A stretch of DNA of 45,278 nt, taken from NCBI GenBank assembly GCA_036784855.1, contig JAZDSV010000080.1:1-45278 (forward strand). The letters are read 5' to 3'. The first letter of the stretch is position 1. Every line of letters begins with the position of its first letter. The DNA is from Aphelidium insulamus (lineage: Eukaryota > Aphelidiomycota > Aphelidea > Aphelidiaceae). A program made the translations under genes and the position numbers. Below are positions 1-10,802 of the stretch, piece by piece. The notes under the pieces are model-generated. The model saw nothing but the letters and a program-made list of their open reading frames with translations, had not been told where the DNA came from and searched no databases.

Positions 1-585
1 CTGCAAGAAGCTGGTCACCAAACAAAGCGTCTGGCAACAAGTTAGCGACTTGCTGCGGGAAAATCACCACCAACATCCCCTGACTGGCCCAGCGACTCGG
101 TGAATAGACAGTTGGCTACTTTGCAGTCCAGATTGAATCATATGACATGTTAAGATACAGCATCGCACAGTAAACTACTGCGAGTGTCACCAAGCGCAGA
201 TACGAGTAAACAAAACCCACAGATGGGCGAGATGGTGGAGGTGCCATCTATTGTAGAACTTGAGCCGAGATGGCAACCGCAATATCATTCGTCGTCGCGG
301 TTTCACTGACGGCGAAAGCGGCCCCTGAGGTGTGCATGAGTGCACCTTGCTCCACCAGGCAGTAGTGAGCGGCTGCCAGAACACATACCGGGCGTCAGCA
401 CCGTCAGCGGCAAGCACCGTCAAATACACGACCATCGGCAGTACTCGCACAAAGTACTCCAAGCAGTCCCTAATGTATCAGCACAATGTATCAGCAGTGC
501 ACTCGCTGATGATAACCATGACATAAACCATTCCTCGATAGCACCTCGCGGGAGGGACACGGACGCCGTTTAAATTCTCTGCCGG

Positions 586-1577
586 TCAGCAGCGACGCGG
601 TGGCCACTGCTGAGCGAGTGATACAATGCCATGAAAAGCCAAACGACGCAAACCCCATGGCGAGGACGGTCGAAACGCCCCGGAACCGCCAGCGTGAACA
701 TACACGCGCAGCGGCACCACCGCCAGGAACGCATGCTCAATCCGAAACACCTCCACCTCCAGGCACGCTGCCAGATCGCGCTTATCCGGGAAGCATACGG
801 CCAGCAGCACTATGCGGTACATACAGTAGCTTGACTAGACTAGCAATATGGCCAGCGCGCCGACAGGATGAGACTACACCGCCCCAGCTAATGTACAGGT
901 AGACATTGAAGAGTGGGACAGCAGCGAACTCTTCTCGCCGCCCCGCCTCAGCACCAGCACAATCAGCATCATCAGTATATGGCGTGGCGGCTGCAGCAGG
1001 AACAGCCGCATTATTTTTCAAACTTGTAGAACTGCAATTAGCTGATAGTGATAGCAGAGTCACCAAGATCAGCGGGTCCATGACCGCCATAAAGACGGCG
1101 CTGCTGCCATTTTCAGGCAGACTCCACAAAGTAGCGTAAACGCTGGAGTGTTGGAGAGGATAGTGATAGAAAGTCATGATAAGCGAGGTGAATTATTATC
1201 AGAGATGATGAGAGACGTAAGCGATAGCAGAGGATGGCACGCGATGATAAGAGATAGCAGCGAGGATACGAGTCCACACCACACCATGACGCGCCACTCA
1301 AATAGTGCAGAGCCTACCTCTCGGCCCAGGCGCGACGCACATTGTACGCCAGGAACACGGCAATGATCAGATTGAAGAGCAGGAACTCGAGCCCGTGTTG
1401 CCTCGGCGACAAGAACCTATGAGCACCATATGAGCACCGCCATCCACAGAGAGGTGCCTATGGCACGTACCAACTGCCAAACAGACTGGTGGTGCGGTCT
1501 GCCTCCATGGGCATCTTGCTCGACACCAGCAGCACCACGGCGCCCAGAGCCTCCAGCAGCCAATCCATGTGCAACAT
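586..1577 (-). CDS. TMEM164-like multi-pass membrane protein
   Basis: Spliced minus-strand gene. Exon 1 (1577-1471) and exon 2 (1401-1318) join through a GTACGT donor and an AG acceptor to read ...FGSWQHGLEFLLFNLIIAVF, a hydrophobic helix. A later exon near 890-1020 carries PPRHILMMLIVLVL, and the block near 590-830 carries FPDKRDLAACLEVEVF followed by AFLAVVPLRVYVHAGG. The order of helices and the pattern FP...EVE.F.I.HA.L.VVPL....GG resemble TMEM164, an ER membrane protein of the YwaF-related family linked to acyl-chain handling in ether lipids. The family match is from recalled motifs and is moderate. The boundaries of the third and fourth exons and the C terminus below 590 are not resolved. 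The start is the first ATG of the exon 1 frame. It lies head to head with the Pin1 gene. Confidence 0.5.
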
Positions 1578-2045
1578 TATAGTACTGTGTCAGTGCGGGG
1601 TACTGTGCACGTGCGCTCGGATCTTTTTCTCGCGAGTGTGCGTGTGCGTGTTCGTGTGCAACTGTGTGGCGCGTGCACGACTGTAAACACTTCCAGGGCA
1701 ACCACCACAGGGCAAATAAGGGGTCTCTTCAGGTTGGCAATAATTCCAAATATATAGACTAAACTATATATACTATACTATATATATAACCAATATGTAT
1801 AAGTCCTCTCACATGAGGTGTGCATAAATGCAGCGTACATGCACCTCCATATATCCATACAGTGTGTGTGACCTATATGTATAAAGTGCTGTGCAAGTGC
1901 TATGTCAGAGGCCAAATACATATGTCCCGCGGAACTGTAGGCATATTGGACCATTTACACGCATAGACAGTGTGAACACTGAAGTCTGTAGTCTGTTTAA
2001 TACATTGTGTGAACTCCTCTAAGCACAGTAAATATATTCTTTAGC
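1578..2045. other. AT-rich divergent intergenic region
   Basis: This is the stretch between the TMEM164-like gene (-) and the Pin1 gene (+). It contains a run of alternating TA/ATA around 1750-1800 and several TATATA-like motifs. No coding signal was seen. It probably holds the promoters of both genes, but no specific site can be assigned. Confidence 0.4.
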
Positions 2046-2709
2046 ATGGACCAATCCCCACCGCCTGGCTGGGAGTTGCGGTGAGTGTGCACATAGTGTG
2101 TATGCTTCTGTATACACATCTATACTTACACGCACACTGTTGCACAGCCACTCCAAGAGCAACAACAACCGCCCCTACTACTTTAACCCGGCCACCAAGG
2201 AGAGCTGCTGGGAGAGGCCCTCTGGAGATTCCTCCGCCGCGGCATCCACCGTGCAGGTGTCACATCTACTCATCAAGCACACTGGATCGCGTCGTCCCAG
2301 CTCCTGGAAGCAGGCATGCGCTGTGAAGTGTACAATGCTGTGACGCATTCCCGCGACAGTCTGCTTGCGAAGTGATTACACGCTCGCGTGAAGAGGCGCT
2401 AAGACATTCTGCGGGGTGGGCTCTGATAGTACTGTCTCCTTAAACACTTCATATATCTTCCTTATATATAAAATATATTCAATAACACGCAGAGCGAGAG
2501 GCAGATACGCGCAGGGACAGTGACATTGGATGTGAAAACATGAACCGAGTGACTGCTCGTCTGCCAGCGGGGTGGAGATCTCGAAGCCGTTGTAGCCTGG
2601 TCAGATGCAGCCGGCATTTGAGAAGGCTGCGTTTGCACTGCAGGTGGGAGAGCTGAGCGGTGTGGTGGAGACGGATTCCGGCGTGCACATTCTGCTGCGC
2701 ACCGCCTAG
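2046..2709 (+). CDS. PIN1: Pin1/Ess1-type peptidyl-prolyl cis-trans isomerase
   Basis: Parvulin isomerase that acts on phospho-Ser/Thr-Pro bonds. The first exon reads [12 protein letters not shown]. After a GTGAGT intron the WW domain continues with [16 protein letters not shown], so both WW tryptophans are present. The PPIase domain starts with [18 protein letters not shown] (the basic phosphate-binding loop), continues with [11 protein letters not shown], has SDCSSA, and ends in [19 protein letters not shown] and [11 protein letters not shown] before TAG. Introns are short. Two single-base frame breaks lie in the PPIase domain: SDCSSA is followed by GGDLEAV in another frame (around 2566), and the original frame returns at PGQMQP (around 2595). 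The second break creates an in-frame TAG if uncorrected. They compensate, so this looks like sequence error or recent decay, not a new domain. Confidence 0.85.
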
Positions 2710-3244
2710 CTGTCTGACATACATTCATACACGCTGTGCACATTGCATGTCTACTTGTTCAAAGATGGTCCATCCTAATAAGTCACACTGTTCAGTATGG
2801 TGGTGCGTGAAGGGCTCTCTCTCCGTAGAGTACGCATTCGCGTGATACCCGTTTCAACTCTGTCACTGCAGTACATTTGTATATATCCATTCACGGCATT
2901 CCTGCCGCGCGTCTCGCTAAATATCGTCATTATTCACCTCCACTAGCGGGAACTATTTACTTAAAGCCGCGTGGGTCCATGATTATTGCATAGAGTTACG
3001 GCCTTATATAGAGTACATATGTGCTGCACAATAGCCATGCAAGACTGTTGTAACATCTGCGTCACATATCTGGAGGTTGAGTGTTGGCTGGCTATGTAGA
3101 GGCTCCAGCTCCGGCTCAAATAAGCAACGTTCTTCATGCACTCCAAAAAAAATATTGTTGTACCAACACTGAATTTGATCGATGGCGATTCCCCGCTTTA
3201 CCTTGATATCTCTTCTTTATCTCTCTCTCTCGCTGTTTTAAAAG
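2710..3244. other. Intergenic, no gene seen
   Basis: Gap between the Pin1 and farnesyl diphosphate synthase genes, both on the plus strand. It holds no ORF with recognisable similarity. A short CTCTCTCTCT tract lies near 3221-3231, just upstream of the next ATG. Nothing else stands out. Confidence 0.4.
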
Positions 3245-4769
3245 ATGACCGTGGCAACCGCCGACACAATGCCGCGCCAGCCATCCAGCGCTACCGAATC
3301 GTCTGCTGGGGACACACTGACGCGGTTCATGCACGTGTTTGATGAGATGGACTGAAGTTATTGCTGGCAATGGCACGCGCATCCACTCAGCTTTTCCGCC
3401 GACTCCATCGCCTCACGTGGACAAGATTGTGTGGCGGCTATAGGTACGGTATTCTGTGCTGTGGCTCCTCGTATCCTGCCCAGATGATGCGCTGCTACAC
3501 TGTGCCGGGCAGGTAGAGGAGTTCGGCGCATTACATGCTCGTCCCTAGGCGCTGCAGGCAAAAATGAACCGCGGTCCTGAGCGTGTTGCACAGCAGTCTA
3601 CCAGCTGTTGAGGGGGTCGGAGGCGGCAGCAGAGCATCTCGGACCATGGAGTTCTAGAAGGCCAACACTCTTGGCTGGTGTGTCGAGTGGTTGCAAGGCG
3701 TTTTCCCCTGGTGGCCGATGATAGTATGGACTCGTCGAAGACGTCGCCGAGGTGCAGCAGTTTATATATGGTCTTACTACTACTTGCTCACGTACCACAT
3801 ACACACAGGCACAGTCCATGCGCAGGTACCTGGTACCGCGCGTCGGTACAGTGGCAATCAACGACTCGTTCTTGTTGGAGTCTGTTATATACCGCACTCT
3901 GAAGAAGCACTTTCGCTCTGAGCCCTACTATGTTGACCTGCTGGAGTTGTTCCACGAGGTGCTTGGATATAGTTGTAGAAGGTTTCATCTCAACTCACAG
4001 TACAGGTTACGTATCAAACAGAGTTGGGCCAGCTGCTGGACTTGCTGACCGCGCCGGAGAATGACGTCGACTTGAACCGGTTCTCTATGGACCGGTGTGT
4101 GTAGTCCACAGGACTTTTATTATGTTCTTATATTTGGCAGCTACCTGAAGATTGTCCAGTACAAGACTGCGTACTATTCATTCTACTTGCCAGTTGCTCT
4201 GGCCATGCACATGGTTTGTGGTTGTCTTATCATGCTACATTTCTTATTCGACCCAGGCTGGAATAACGTCGGCGGCCGCGTTCAAGCAGGCGCTAGACAT
4301 CCTGCTACAGCTTGGAATATTCTTTCAAGTGCAGGACGATTATTTGGACTGCTTCGGCGATGCGGAAGTAATCGGCAAGATTGGCACAGACATTCAGGAC
4401 AACAAGTGCTCCTGGCTTGTCAACCAGGCGCTCCTGCTCGCCACTGATGAGCAGCGTGCCATTCTGCAGGCATGTTATCGATCTGATCTAATTTATTCCA
4501 GTACTCACATTGATGGCAGGAGAATTACGGCCGCCATGATGACATGTGTGTGCAACGTGTGAAGGAACTGTATCGACAGCTGGATCTGCCGGCAGTTTAC
4601 GCCAAATATGAGATGGAAAGCTTCGAGGAGATTTCCGCGCTCATAAGTTGGTGACTTTGCATATTCAGTTGTTGCATTCTCTTACATTCACTCTGCAGAC
4701 AAGGCCGACTTGGTGGCGCCAGCGGTATTTATGGACTTTGCCAAGAAGATATACAAGCGGAAAAAGTAA
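3245..4769 (+). CDS. FDPS: Farnesyl diphosphate synthase
   Basis: Makes farnesyl diphosphate from IPP and DMAPP/GPP for sterols, prenylation, dolichol and ubiquinone. Seen in order: YTVPG, then after an intron [14 protein letters not shown]; the first Asp-rich motif in VADDSMDSS (DDxxD) followed by [56 protein letters not shown]; the second Asp-rich motif in [26 protein letters not shown]; and the C-terminal [15 protein letters not shown] before TAA. At least six short GT-AG introns are used. The start ATG at 3245 gives a short hydrophilic leader and then [11 protein letters not shown]. Frame breaks occur at 3696-3708 (one G and one C too many between WLQ and LVADD) and at 3741-3747 before TRRG. 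The residues themselves are conserved, so the intact gene is probably functional. Its 3' end faces that of eS12, 115 bp away. Confidence 0.92.
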
Positions 4770-4884
4770 CGCTACATCATTAGCAACACCGGAAATATAA
4801 TCATCAGAAATTGAACAACCAAATGCATTTATTCAGTTATTCTTGGTGCGATAGTCTAGTGTCTGTGTGTATGCAGGTCAATGA

Positions 4885-5623
4885 CTAGGCGTCGCGGCTC
4901 GACATCAGGTCCTGCAGCACGTTCATGGCCTCAGAATCCTCGCCAAAGTCCTGTACGAATTAAATTGTATTCTCGCACTAGATTAAGACAACAGAAAAAT
5001 CAAATATGCAATGGTCTCAGACATTAAATGATTCCGGATACAGATGTTGTCATCATAAACGATAGTTTAAGATGAGGGAGTCTGTGTAAGCATCATCGAC
5101 CGCCAACGGTACATATTGTACACTTCAACGAAAATAACCGTTACTGACCTTGACAACAACCACACCGCAGCCAACGACCTTGCGCGGGTTCCCCTCGCGG
5201 TCAATCTTGCACAGTCCGGCCCACTCGCCCAGCTTCTTGGCGTCGGCCACCTTGATCAGGTTGATGTTGTGCTCGGCGCACAGGGCTTCAATCAACTTGA
5301 TGTAGGCTTCCTCGGTGCAGCTCTCGGCCAGCACGCACAAATGCGCCTGCGTGCTATTGACACGAAATAAGCAAAGTGGATATAATCAAACTGAACAACT
5401 TACCGGTCCAGGGCCTTGACAGACTCGCGGATACCACGAGCCAGACCGTCGTGCACCAGTGCCTTCTTCAGCACCTGCTGCAGGGCCTCCTCGACCGACA
5501 TGCGGCCTGCCAACACACAGCGTTAAAAACATCATGCACATCAGCCGTGGTCAACGTACCGGCGGGCGCGTGCGACGGCACCTCAACAACATCCTGCGCG
5601 ACATCTCCTTCTGTGTCAGACAT
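4885..5623 (-). CDS. RPS12: 40S ribosomal protein eS12
   Basis: Small-subunit ribosomal protein of the L7Ae fold, found in eukaryotes. Exon 1 starts [20 protein letters not shown]. Exon 2 reads [20 protein letters not shown] and [13 protein letters not shown]. Exon 3 has the characteristic [40 protein letters not shown] and [11 protein letters not shown]. The last exon reads [16 protein letters not shown] and ends SSRDA before TAG. All introns are short GT-AG. Length and exon content match the family with no frame breaks, so this gene is a useful control for sequence quality. The start ATG is the only one giving the acidic family N terminus. Confidence 0.95.
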
Positions 5624-6096
5624 TTTCCGTGTTTATGGTATGGCAGACGTCCTCGCTACAAAGATATTAGTGAACGGGCATGTTCAGGGTGGATGGCTAC
5701 ATACATGTGCGGTTGAGCGGGTGGATGGCGGTCCGGCGAAAGGTAATGCTGATCCGAGTGCTGTGATTGGCTGAAAAATGTGCAGTACATACGTGGCAAC
5801 TACATTAAACGTTTCCTAAAACTTCTTCTTATTTGAAGTGTATAATTTAAATAACGATGTATTTACATCTGCTGCATTATGTGCACATTTTGCCTCCGAT
5901 ATTGCATGCTTACATACCGGGGCGAGTCGCCGTGCTAAATCAAATCAATCCGACGCATCGTCTCTAATTGTAATGTTACAGATCATTTGCGGAAGAGACA
6001 TCGCAATTGGCGTCTCCGGATCAAAAGCCACCAGCGATAAGAATGTTTTTCTGTAAAACAGTACTTTATTAGTTATTGGGTCCATAACTAGCACGA

Positions 6097-6164
6097 TCTC
6101 AGTTAGTATAGTGGTTAGTATTCCCGCCTGTCACGCGGGTGACCAGGCGATTCCCTGACTGAGA
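6097..6164 (+). tRNA. tRNA-Asp (GUC), atypical short T arm
   Basis: The cloverleaf is drawn by eye. The acceptor stem TCTCAGT pairs perfectly with ACTGAGA (7 bp). The D arm carries TAGTATAGTGGTTAGTAT, as in eukaryotic tRNA-Asp. The anticodon arm CCCGC-CTGTCAC-GCGGG has anticodon GTC. Discriminator base G follows at 6165 and a TTTT Pol III stop at about 6172. The space between the anticodon and acceptor stems is only 18 nt where about 21-22 is normal: the T arm is reduced to CAGG-CGATTC-CCTG and lacks bases of the usual GGTTCGATTCC. Either it is a pseudo-tRNA or the sequence has lost about 3 bases here. Confidence 0.8.
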
Positions 6165-6309
6165 GCTTTCCTTTTGCACTCCTTTTTGTTAACCCATTCC
6201 ACGGTTTCCCTATTGCCATCAAAAATAACATTTTAAACAGCGTTAGATGCATAAAATACATCTGTGGATTGAATGACCTTCACCAGTGCCGTGATTGAAA
6301 CGCTACAGG

Positions 6310-8946
6310 ATGACAATTGGACTGGCACAGCTTACGCCTGCCACTTTTGCGCTCGCAATAGCCATACAAGTTACCGCCAATGATGTAACGCTCTCTGAGC
6401 ATCACTTACAGCTGGTGCAGAATCTGTTTTTCCGGCTCGTCACGCAGCAATGCTCCGTACGGCACACGATCCAGTGCACCCAACCGCTCTGACTATTGAC
6501 GCAGAAGCTTTCTGGCATCAACGATCTGGTTGGCCGCATCAGCAGGCTCTCAACTGCGCCGGACGTGAAGTCGTTCTGCGAGTCGATTACCCAGCAGGTA
6601 AGCAATTGCTGTTGGAAGGTGAGATGCGGTCATAAATATCATCAGGCGGCACAGATTACAACGGTGGACGACATTTATACCGCTGCTGAAGGTTTGCAAT
6701 AGGATCCTCATAGTAGCTCGGTCTTATTTCTCAGATATCAAGGAGAAATGGTCAAAAGAGATGGCAGTGCCAGAATCTATTGATGAGGAACAGCGAGATT
6801 CAGCTCCAGGTGACACCACATTCGGCATCTTTTGCCGTGGAATATGCCTGCAAATTAAATCCCTGGCTTTCCAACAAATTTGCAACTTTTTGAGCGCACT
6901 TCAACGTGAAGTAGATGATACATCAATTGATGGTGAGAATGGAATGTCTCGAGACGCTGCCGATGAGTTTATCAACAACGCGTGCAATCCATCTGTCGAA
7001 GACGCAACAACTTTGTCGCCATATGCAATGCAACTTGTCGCACAAAACATTTGGCTTCAGATGCCGGATCAAGTAAAGGCTCACTATGTCACATTTCAAA
7101 ACTGTATGGCAACCGCCGAGTATGATGGAGCGCTTGCCAGTCTGCACCGATATTTTGATTACGCAGCAGCACACGCATCCAAAGACCCTAGTGCCAAGTA
7201 TTGTTTGTTGCCTGTAGCTGCGCATAGATAGTTGCTCACTCACTGCTAGACGATCAATGTTCCAGTATGCGCTACTGGATCTCGCTAATCTGCATCACAA
7301 ATTTGGAAACCGTGACGATGCACTGCTTGTAAGGGAATAGCTATGCGCTGCGCTTTTGACTGAACGCACACACAGGCGATTAGAGAAGCGATCACAGTGG
7401 CGAGGAGCAACGGCGATCTGCAGTGCCTTCATGCAGCGTTAACGTAAGCATTGTGCATATTATGTATGCTGAGTAACAGACCAGGCTGCTGCACAATTTA
7501 AGTGGTGGTCTGTCGCCGATGAAGGAGGGCTCATCATCTCTTCGCAAATTGGCGGAACTAGAACATGATTTAAATATTGTAAGACCACAAATTTATCTTA
7601 TTGTTTATATAATTAATCAGGGGACCGGGCCGTCGGTGGTGTTGGAAGTGATGCAACGGCACCGCAATTCTGAAACTATTGATTCAAAAATGGACGGCGC
7701 GACCAACACAGAATATCACCAAACAGCCGTGAATGTTTGGAACCTGTATGGAGAATCCGAACTAGCACAACTGCATGCCGACATATTAATCGATGGAACG
7801 CGATGTAATGATGCAGAAACTGGCCTGTTGGCTTATTGTACTAGAGCCGAGATGGTGGGTGTAGTAACGGTATATACCCACATTAATTATGGCTCATAGT
7901 ATGCGCGGCGCGGCCAGGTGGCCAAAGCTCTAGAGATATTGCAGTATTTTTCAACCCACAACCGCAAATACTCTTTCACCAGCCAAAAGCTGATATTTTG
8001 TCGTGCAAAAATTCTTTTCGACAGCGCCATCAGAGAGTTGGTACACTTGTCATTGAACTGTCCTCTAGGTCATTCCGTAGGGAACGTTTACTTGATGCCG
8101 AGTTTATTCTAGAACGTGTTGCATTTTTATCCGAGTCAAAGGACTTTTTGACCGATGTATCATTGATGGAGGCCCTGCTGCATTGCAAATTTGATCGTAC
8201 ACCCGTAGTATGGTCCCACATCTGACTTTCATCGTCACTAATTGGTAGGCAACAGTTTCGCTTGCGCGACGATGGCATGAAGCGCAAAATGATTCCCGTG
8301 AAGGCTTCGACATAAATTCACTTACATTACTTGCAGGCCTAGTCAATGTTTTGATGGTTGGTTCAATCCGTTTGTAAATGTGCAGCAATGACACCTGTAG
8401 GAGTATGGCAATGAGAGACAGGCACTTCCACATTTGTTATTGGCGTTGGACCAGGCTGAACGACTTCATGCGGCAAGTATTCAGCATCGGCTGCTGGGCC
8501 ATTTGGCCAAATGGATGATTACGTTTGAGAGCCCGCACCGCGCTAAACACCTACTGGAACAGGTAATGCCACAGGTATTGGCCTCGGACAGCACATACAC
8601 TCAGAACAAATTACGATTCACGTATGCCGAATGTCTCATTGCCATTCACCAAGATTCCAAAGTCGCAATGGCTTCTGACGATGACTCTGAAATGATGTTG
8701 CACCTACAAAAGTCATACGAAGGTAAATGGTGCGTCACAAGGCTGTCCCATTAATCATGCACAGGCTTTGAGCAAATTTCGGCGCTGACAGAAATGATGC
8801 AAGTGAAGAAGACATTGGCCAAGTGGCACAATTCACGCGGAAGAATACGGGAGAGAGATATGATATCGGCAGATTATCGTCAGTTGTACAATCTGCGAGA
8901 CGAACGGCGGGGCAAACTTGCAAGCGACATATTAAACATGGTATAA
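6310..8946 (+). CDS. APC5: Anaphase-promoting complex subunit 5
   Basis: TPR-type scaffold subunit of the APC/C ubiquitin ligase. Recognised from blocks in family order: N-terminal LTPATFALAIAIQV; a helical segment FGIFCRGICLQIKSLAFQQI; the APC5 block LSPYAMQLVAQNIWLQ, AHYVTFQNCM and GALASLHRYFDYA; then FQYALLDLANLHHKFGN and DDALLAIREAITVARSNGDL, the most typical signature. C-terminal TPR segments include HQTAVNVWNLYGESELAQLH, AKALEILQYFSTHNRKY and a final YRQLYNLRDERRGKLASDIL. At least ten short introns break the ORF. A frame change near 6690-6715, between TTVDDIY and the next block, has no clear intron. The start is the ATG before TIGLAQL; an upstream in-frame ATG at 6295 is possible. The gene is tail to tail with the next one (46 bp). 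Confidence 0.85.
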
Positions 8947-8992
8947 CAATAAATTCTCATGCTTTAATGCTTAATGCGGAGAAGTACGTCAT

Positions 8993-10345
8993 TTACACTT
9001 GCATGAACGGCAGTTGTTGTGTTGGTTGCGCAATGTTTCCGAGCCGGATCTCCAGTCCACGAAAGATGTTGTGAAACCACAGTAGCGGCACATCGTCGTC
9101 GTGATACCCCAGCAAATGAACAGCATCGCCCTTGATAACCACTGATAGTCCCGTGGACAGCAGACCGGTGATGAGACCCAGTTCAGCGGTAATAACAGCC
9201 CGCTCTCCATTCTCGGACCGATTGAGATACGGAAGTGCCAGCGGAGTAAAGTACGCATACGCAAACTCGCGGTCCGGAGAGGCGCCAACCACGCCCGGCT
9301 GATACACAGTCATGTTGACACTGCCAAAGTTGAACGCAAACGGAGTCGGATTTCGGATAGAAGCGCGCAGCACACCACGAGGTTTTTCATCGTCATCATC
9401 ATCTTCATCACTACTGCTTTCATTGTGAATCCCGGCATCGCTGTCCTCAGAGTCTTCAACTACTTGTGGATCCAATTTGGCAAGCAAGTCGCCGAAATCT
9501 GCCGCATTAACACCTGGAAAATGAAGCACTTGTGTACAATGTCGCATACCGAACTGAAGCGGCAGAGCATATGTGAATTGTATGGATGGAAAGTCCATGC
9601 CCATTGTATGCGTGACTGCATTGCCGCGCAATATTACGCGGACATACGGCGTTGTACCCGCTGGCAGAGGCGGAACTGTGGCCCCATCGCCACTTTCTCC
9701 ATCGCCGCCAAAGCGCGATTCCACGTACTTGAAAGTGGCATTGATGCACATGCGCGTGTTGGGAACGTTGAACGAGTGCAGCGTGGCACGGAACTTCAAG
9801 TCGAGCGGCGCACCCCAGCCGGCCGTCACCATGTCGCCAAAGTCGGCCGATGCAATGTGCCGCACAGCAGTCTCCCGCGGCAGAATGACCCCGACGGCAA
9901 AAGTGGCGCCGTAGAATCGCGCTGCCGGCCCGTACCCCACATCAAAGTAGGCATCCACGTCGAAGCTAATGCTGTCATTGTGCGCCCAGATGCGGTCCAC
10001 ATTGAGCAGACGAAAGTGGGGCGCCGGCGCTGTTTCAATGGCGTGCCGCACCGAGTACGGCACCGCCACAAAGTACACCATGGGCAGCACCACCACACCG
10101 ACAAACAGAGCGAGTAGCACAGATGTGAGTAGACAGCAGCGGAGACGACGTCGACGCTTCCACCGACGACGCTTGTCCAGACGCTGAGAGTCCAGCGCGG
10201 TAGTGTCCATCAGCGGCTCCGTGTCGCCGTCCACGTCTACAACATCGTCGTCGTCGTCATCGTAGACTGGCCGGTAGCGCGCCTGCAGGAAGGGAGTGGC
10301 CGTGCGTGCATCATCTGCGCCCCGACTGCGGCTCCACGGCAGCAT
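8993..10345 (-). CDS. LEA2-like single-pass membrane protein
   Basis: Intronless ORF of about 450 residues. The reading frame extends upstream to a GTG, but the first ATG in frame gives MLPWSRSRGADD. The cytosolic N-terminal region has an aspartate run (about residues 30-40) and a strongly basic stretch KRRRWKRRRRLRCC. One transmembrane helix follows (LLTSVLLALFVGVVVLPMVY). The extracytosolic part carries the pattern NDSISFDVDAYFDVGYGP and later NPTPFAFNFGSVNMTVYQPG, with several N-x-S/T sites, resembling the beta-sandwich of LEA2/NDR1-HIN1 and fungal DUF3712 proteins. Those families sit at membranes with an outward LEA2 fold. A central acidic Ser/Asp stretch (around residues 310-330) is likely disordered. 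Function is not known. Confidence 0.65.
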   Translation of the reverse strand: MLPWSRSRGADDARTATPFLQARYRPVYDDDDDDVVDVDGDTEPLMDTTALDSQRLDKRRRWKRRRRLRCCLLTSVLLALFVGVVVLPMVYFVAVPYSVRHAIETAPAPHFRLLNVDRIWAHNDSISFDVDAYFDVGYGPAARFYGATFAVGVILPRETAVRHIASADFGDMVTAGWGAPLDLKFRATLHSFNVPNTRMCINATFKYVESRFGGDGESGDGATVPPLPAGTTPYVRVILRGNAVTHTMGMDFPSIQFTYALPLQFGMRHCTQVLHFPGVNAADFGDLLAKLDPQVVEDSEDSDAGIHNESSSDEDDDDDEKPRGVLRASIRNPTPFAFNFGSVNMTVYQPGVVGASPDREFAYAYFTPLALPYLNRSENGERAVITAELGLITGLLSTGLSVVIKGDAVHLLGYHDDDVPLLWFHNIFRGLEIRLGNIAQPTQQLPFMQV

Positions 10346-10500
10346 TGTCCGTGTCTGAAAGGAGAAGCGAATGGAACGGTGACGTGGCAATGCTTGTGTA
10401 TAATGAATGAACGGCGCGAACAGTGGCAGTCGGCGCTGAGTCACCCCGCGTGCGCGAGTGCTTCAGGGTGTTTTGTGGCTGTTGTAAATATGTAAATAGC

Positions 10501-10571
10501 GTTTCAAGTGCACTTAAATATTGCCTGCTGTTAACTTATGTATTGGTATTAATGGGTCAGGCATAGACTTG
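10501..10571 (+). repeat. Degenerate intergenic repeat, copy 1
   Basis: A segment starting GTTTCAAGTG and ending CATAGACTTG shares TTGCCTGCT, AACTT, TATTGG and TTAATGGG blocks, in order, with 10683-10750. It lies between the LEA2-like and tafazzin genes and is non-coding. Confidence 0.55.
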
Positions 10572-10682
10572 TCGCAGGATGTTGTTTAATTTATCTTTCT
10601 GAGCTTGCGCAGGCCTATTGCACGTGGTTGGCCTGAAGAGGGTCCTTGCCATGCACCGCACAGGCTGCGATCTCACATCAGA

Positions 10683-10750
10683 GTTTCATAAATCATTGCC
10701 TGCTATCAACTTGTCAGTATTGGACGTTAATGGGCCAGTGCATAGACTTG
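10683..10750 (+). repeat. Degenerate intergenic repeat, copy 2
   Basis: Second copy, starting GTTTCATAAATCATTGCC and ending CATAGACTTG, about 180 bp downstream of copy 1 and diverged by substitutions and small indels. The region between and around the copies (10346-10802) has no gene. Confidence 0.55.
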
Positions 10751-10802
10751 ATTGTAAATAAAATTAATTTTTCCCCTCAAAAAAATAAAATAAAATCTTA
10801 TG

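Noticed and set aside
2046-2709. Reassigned stop codon as explanation for the TAG in Pin1
   Set aside because: TAG ends eS12, Pin1, tafazzin and RBM5/10 at the proper place, so it is a normal stop; a frame break explains the Pin1 case.
9425-10117. 230-residue plus-strand open frame opposite the LEA2-like gene
   Set aside because: The minus-strand frame is longer, has a clear membrane helix and glycosylation sites; the plus frame has random-looking composition.
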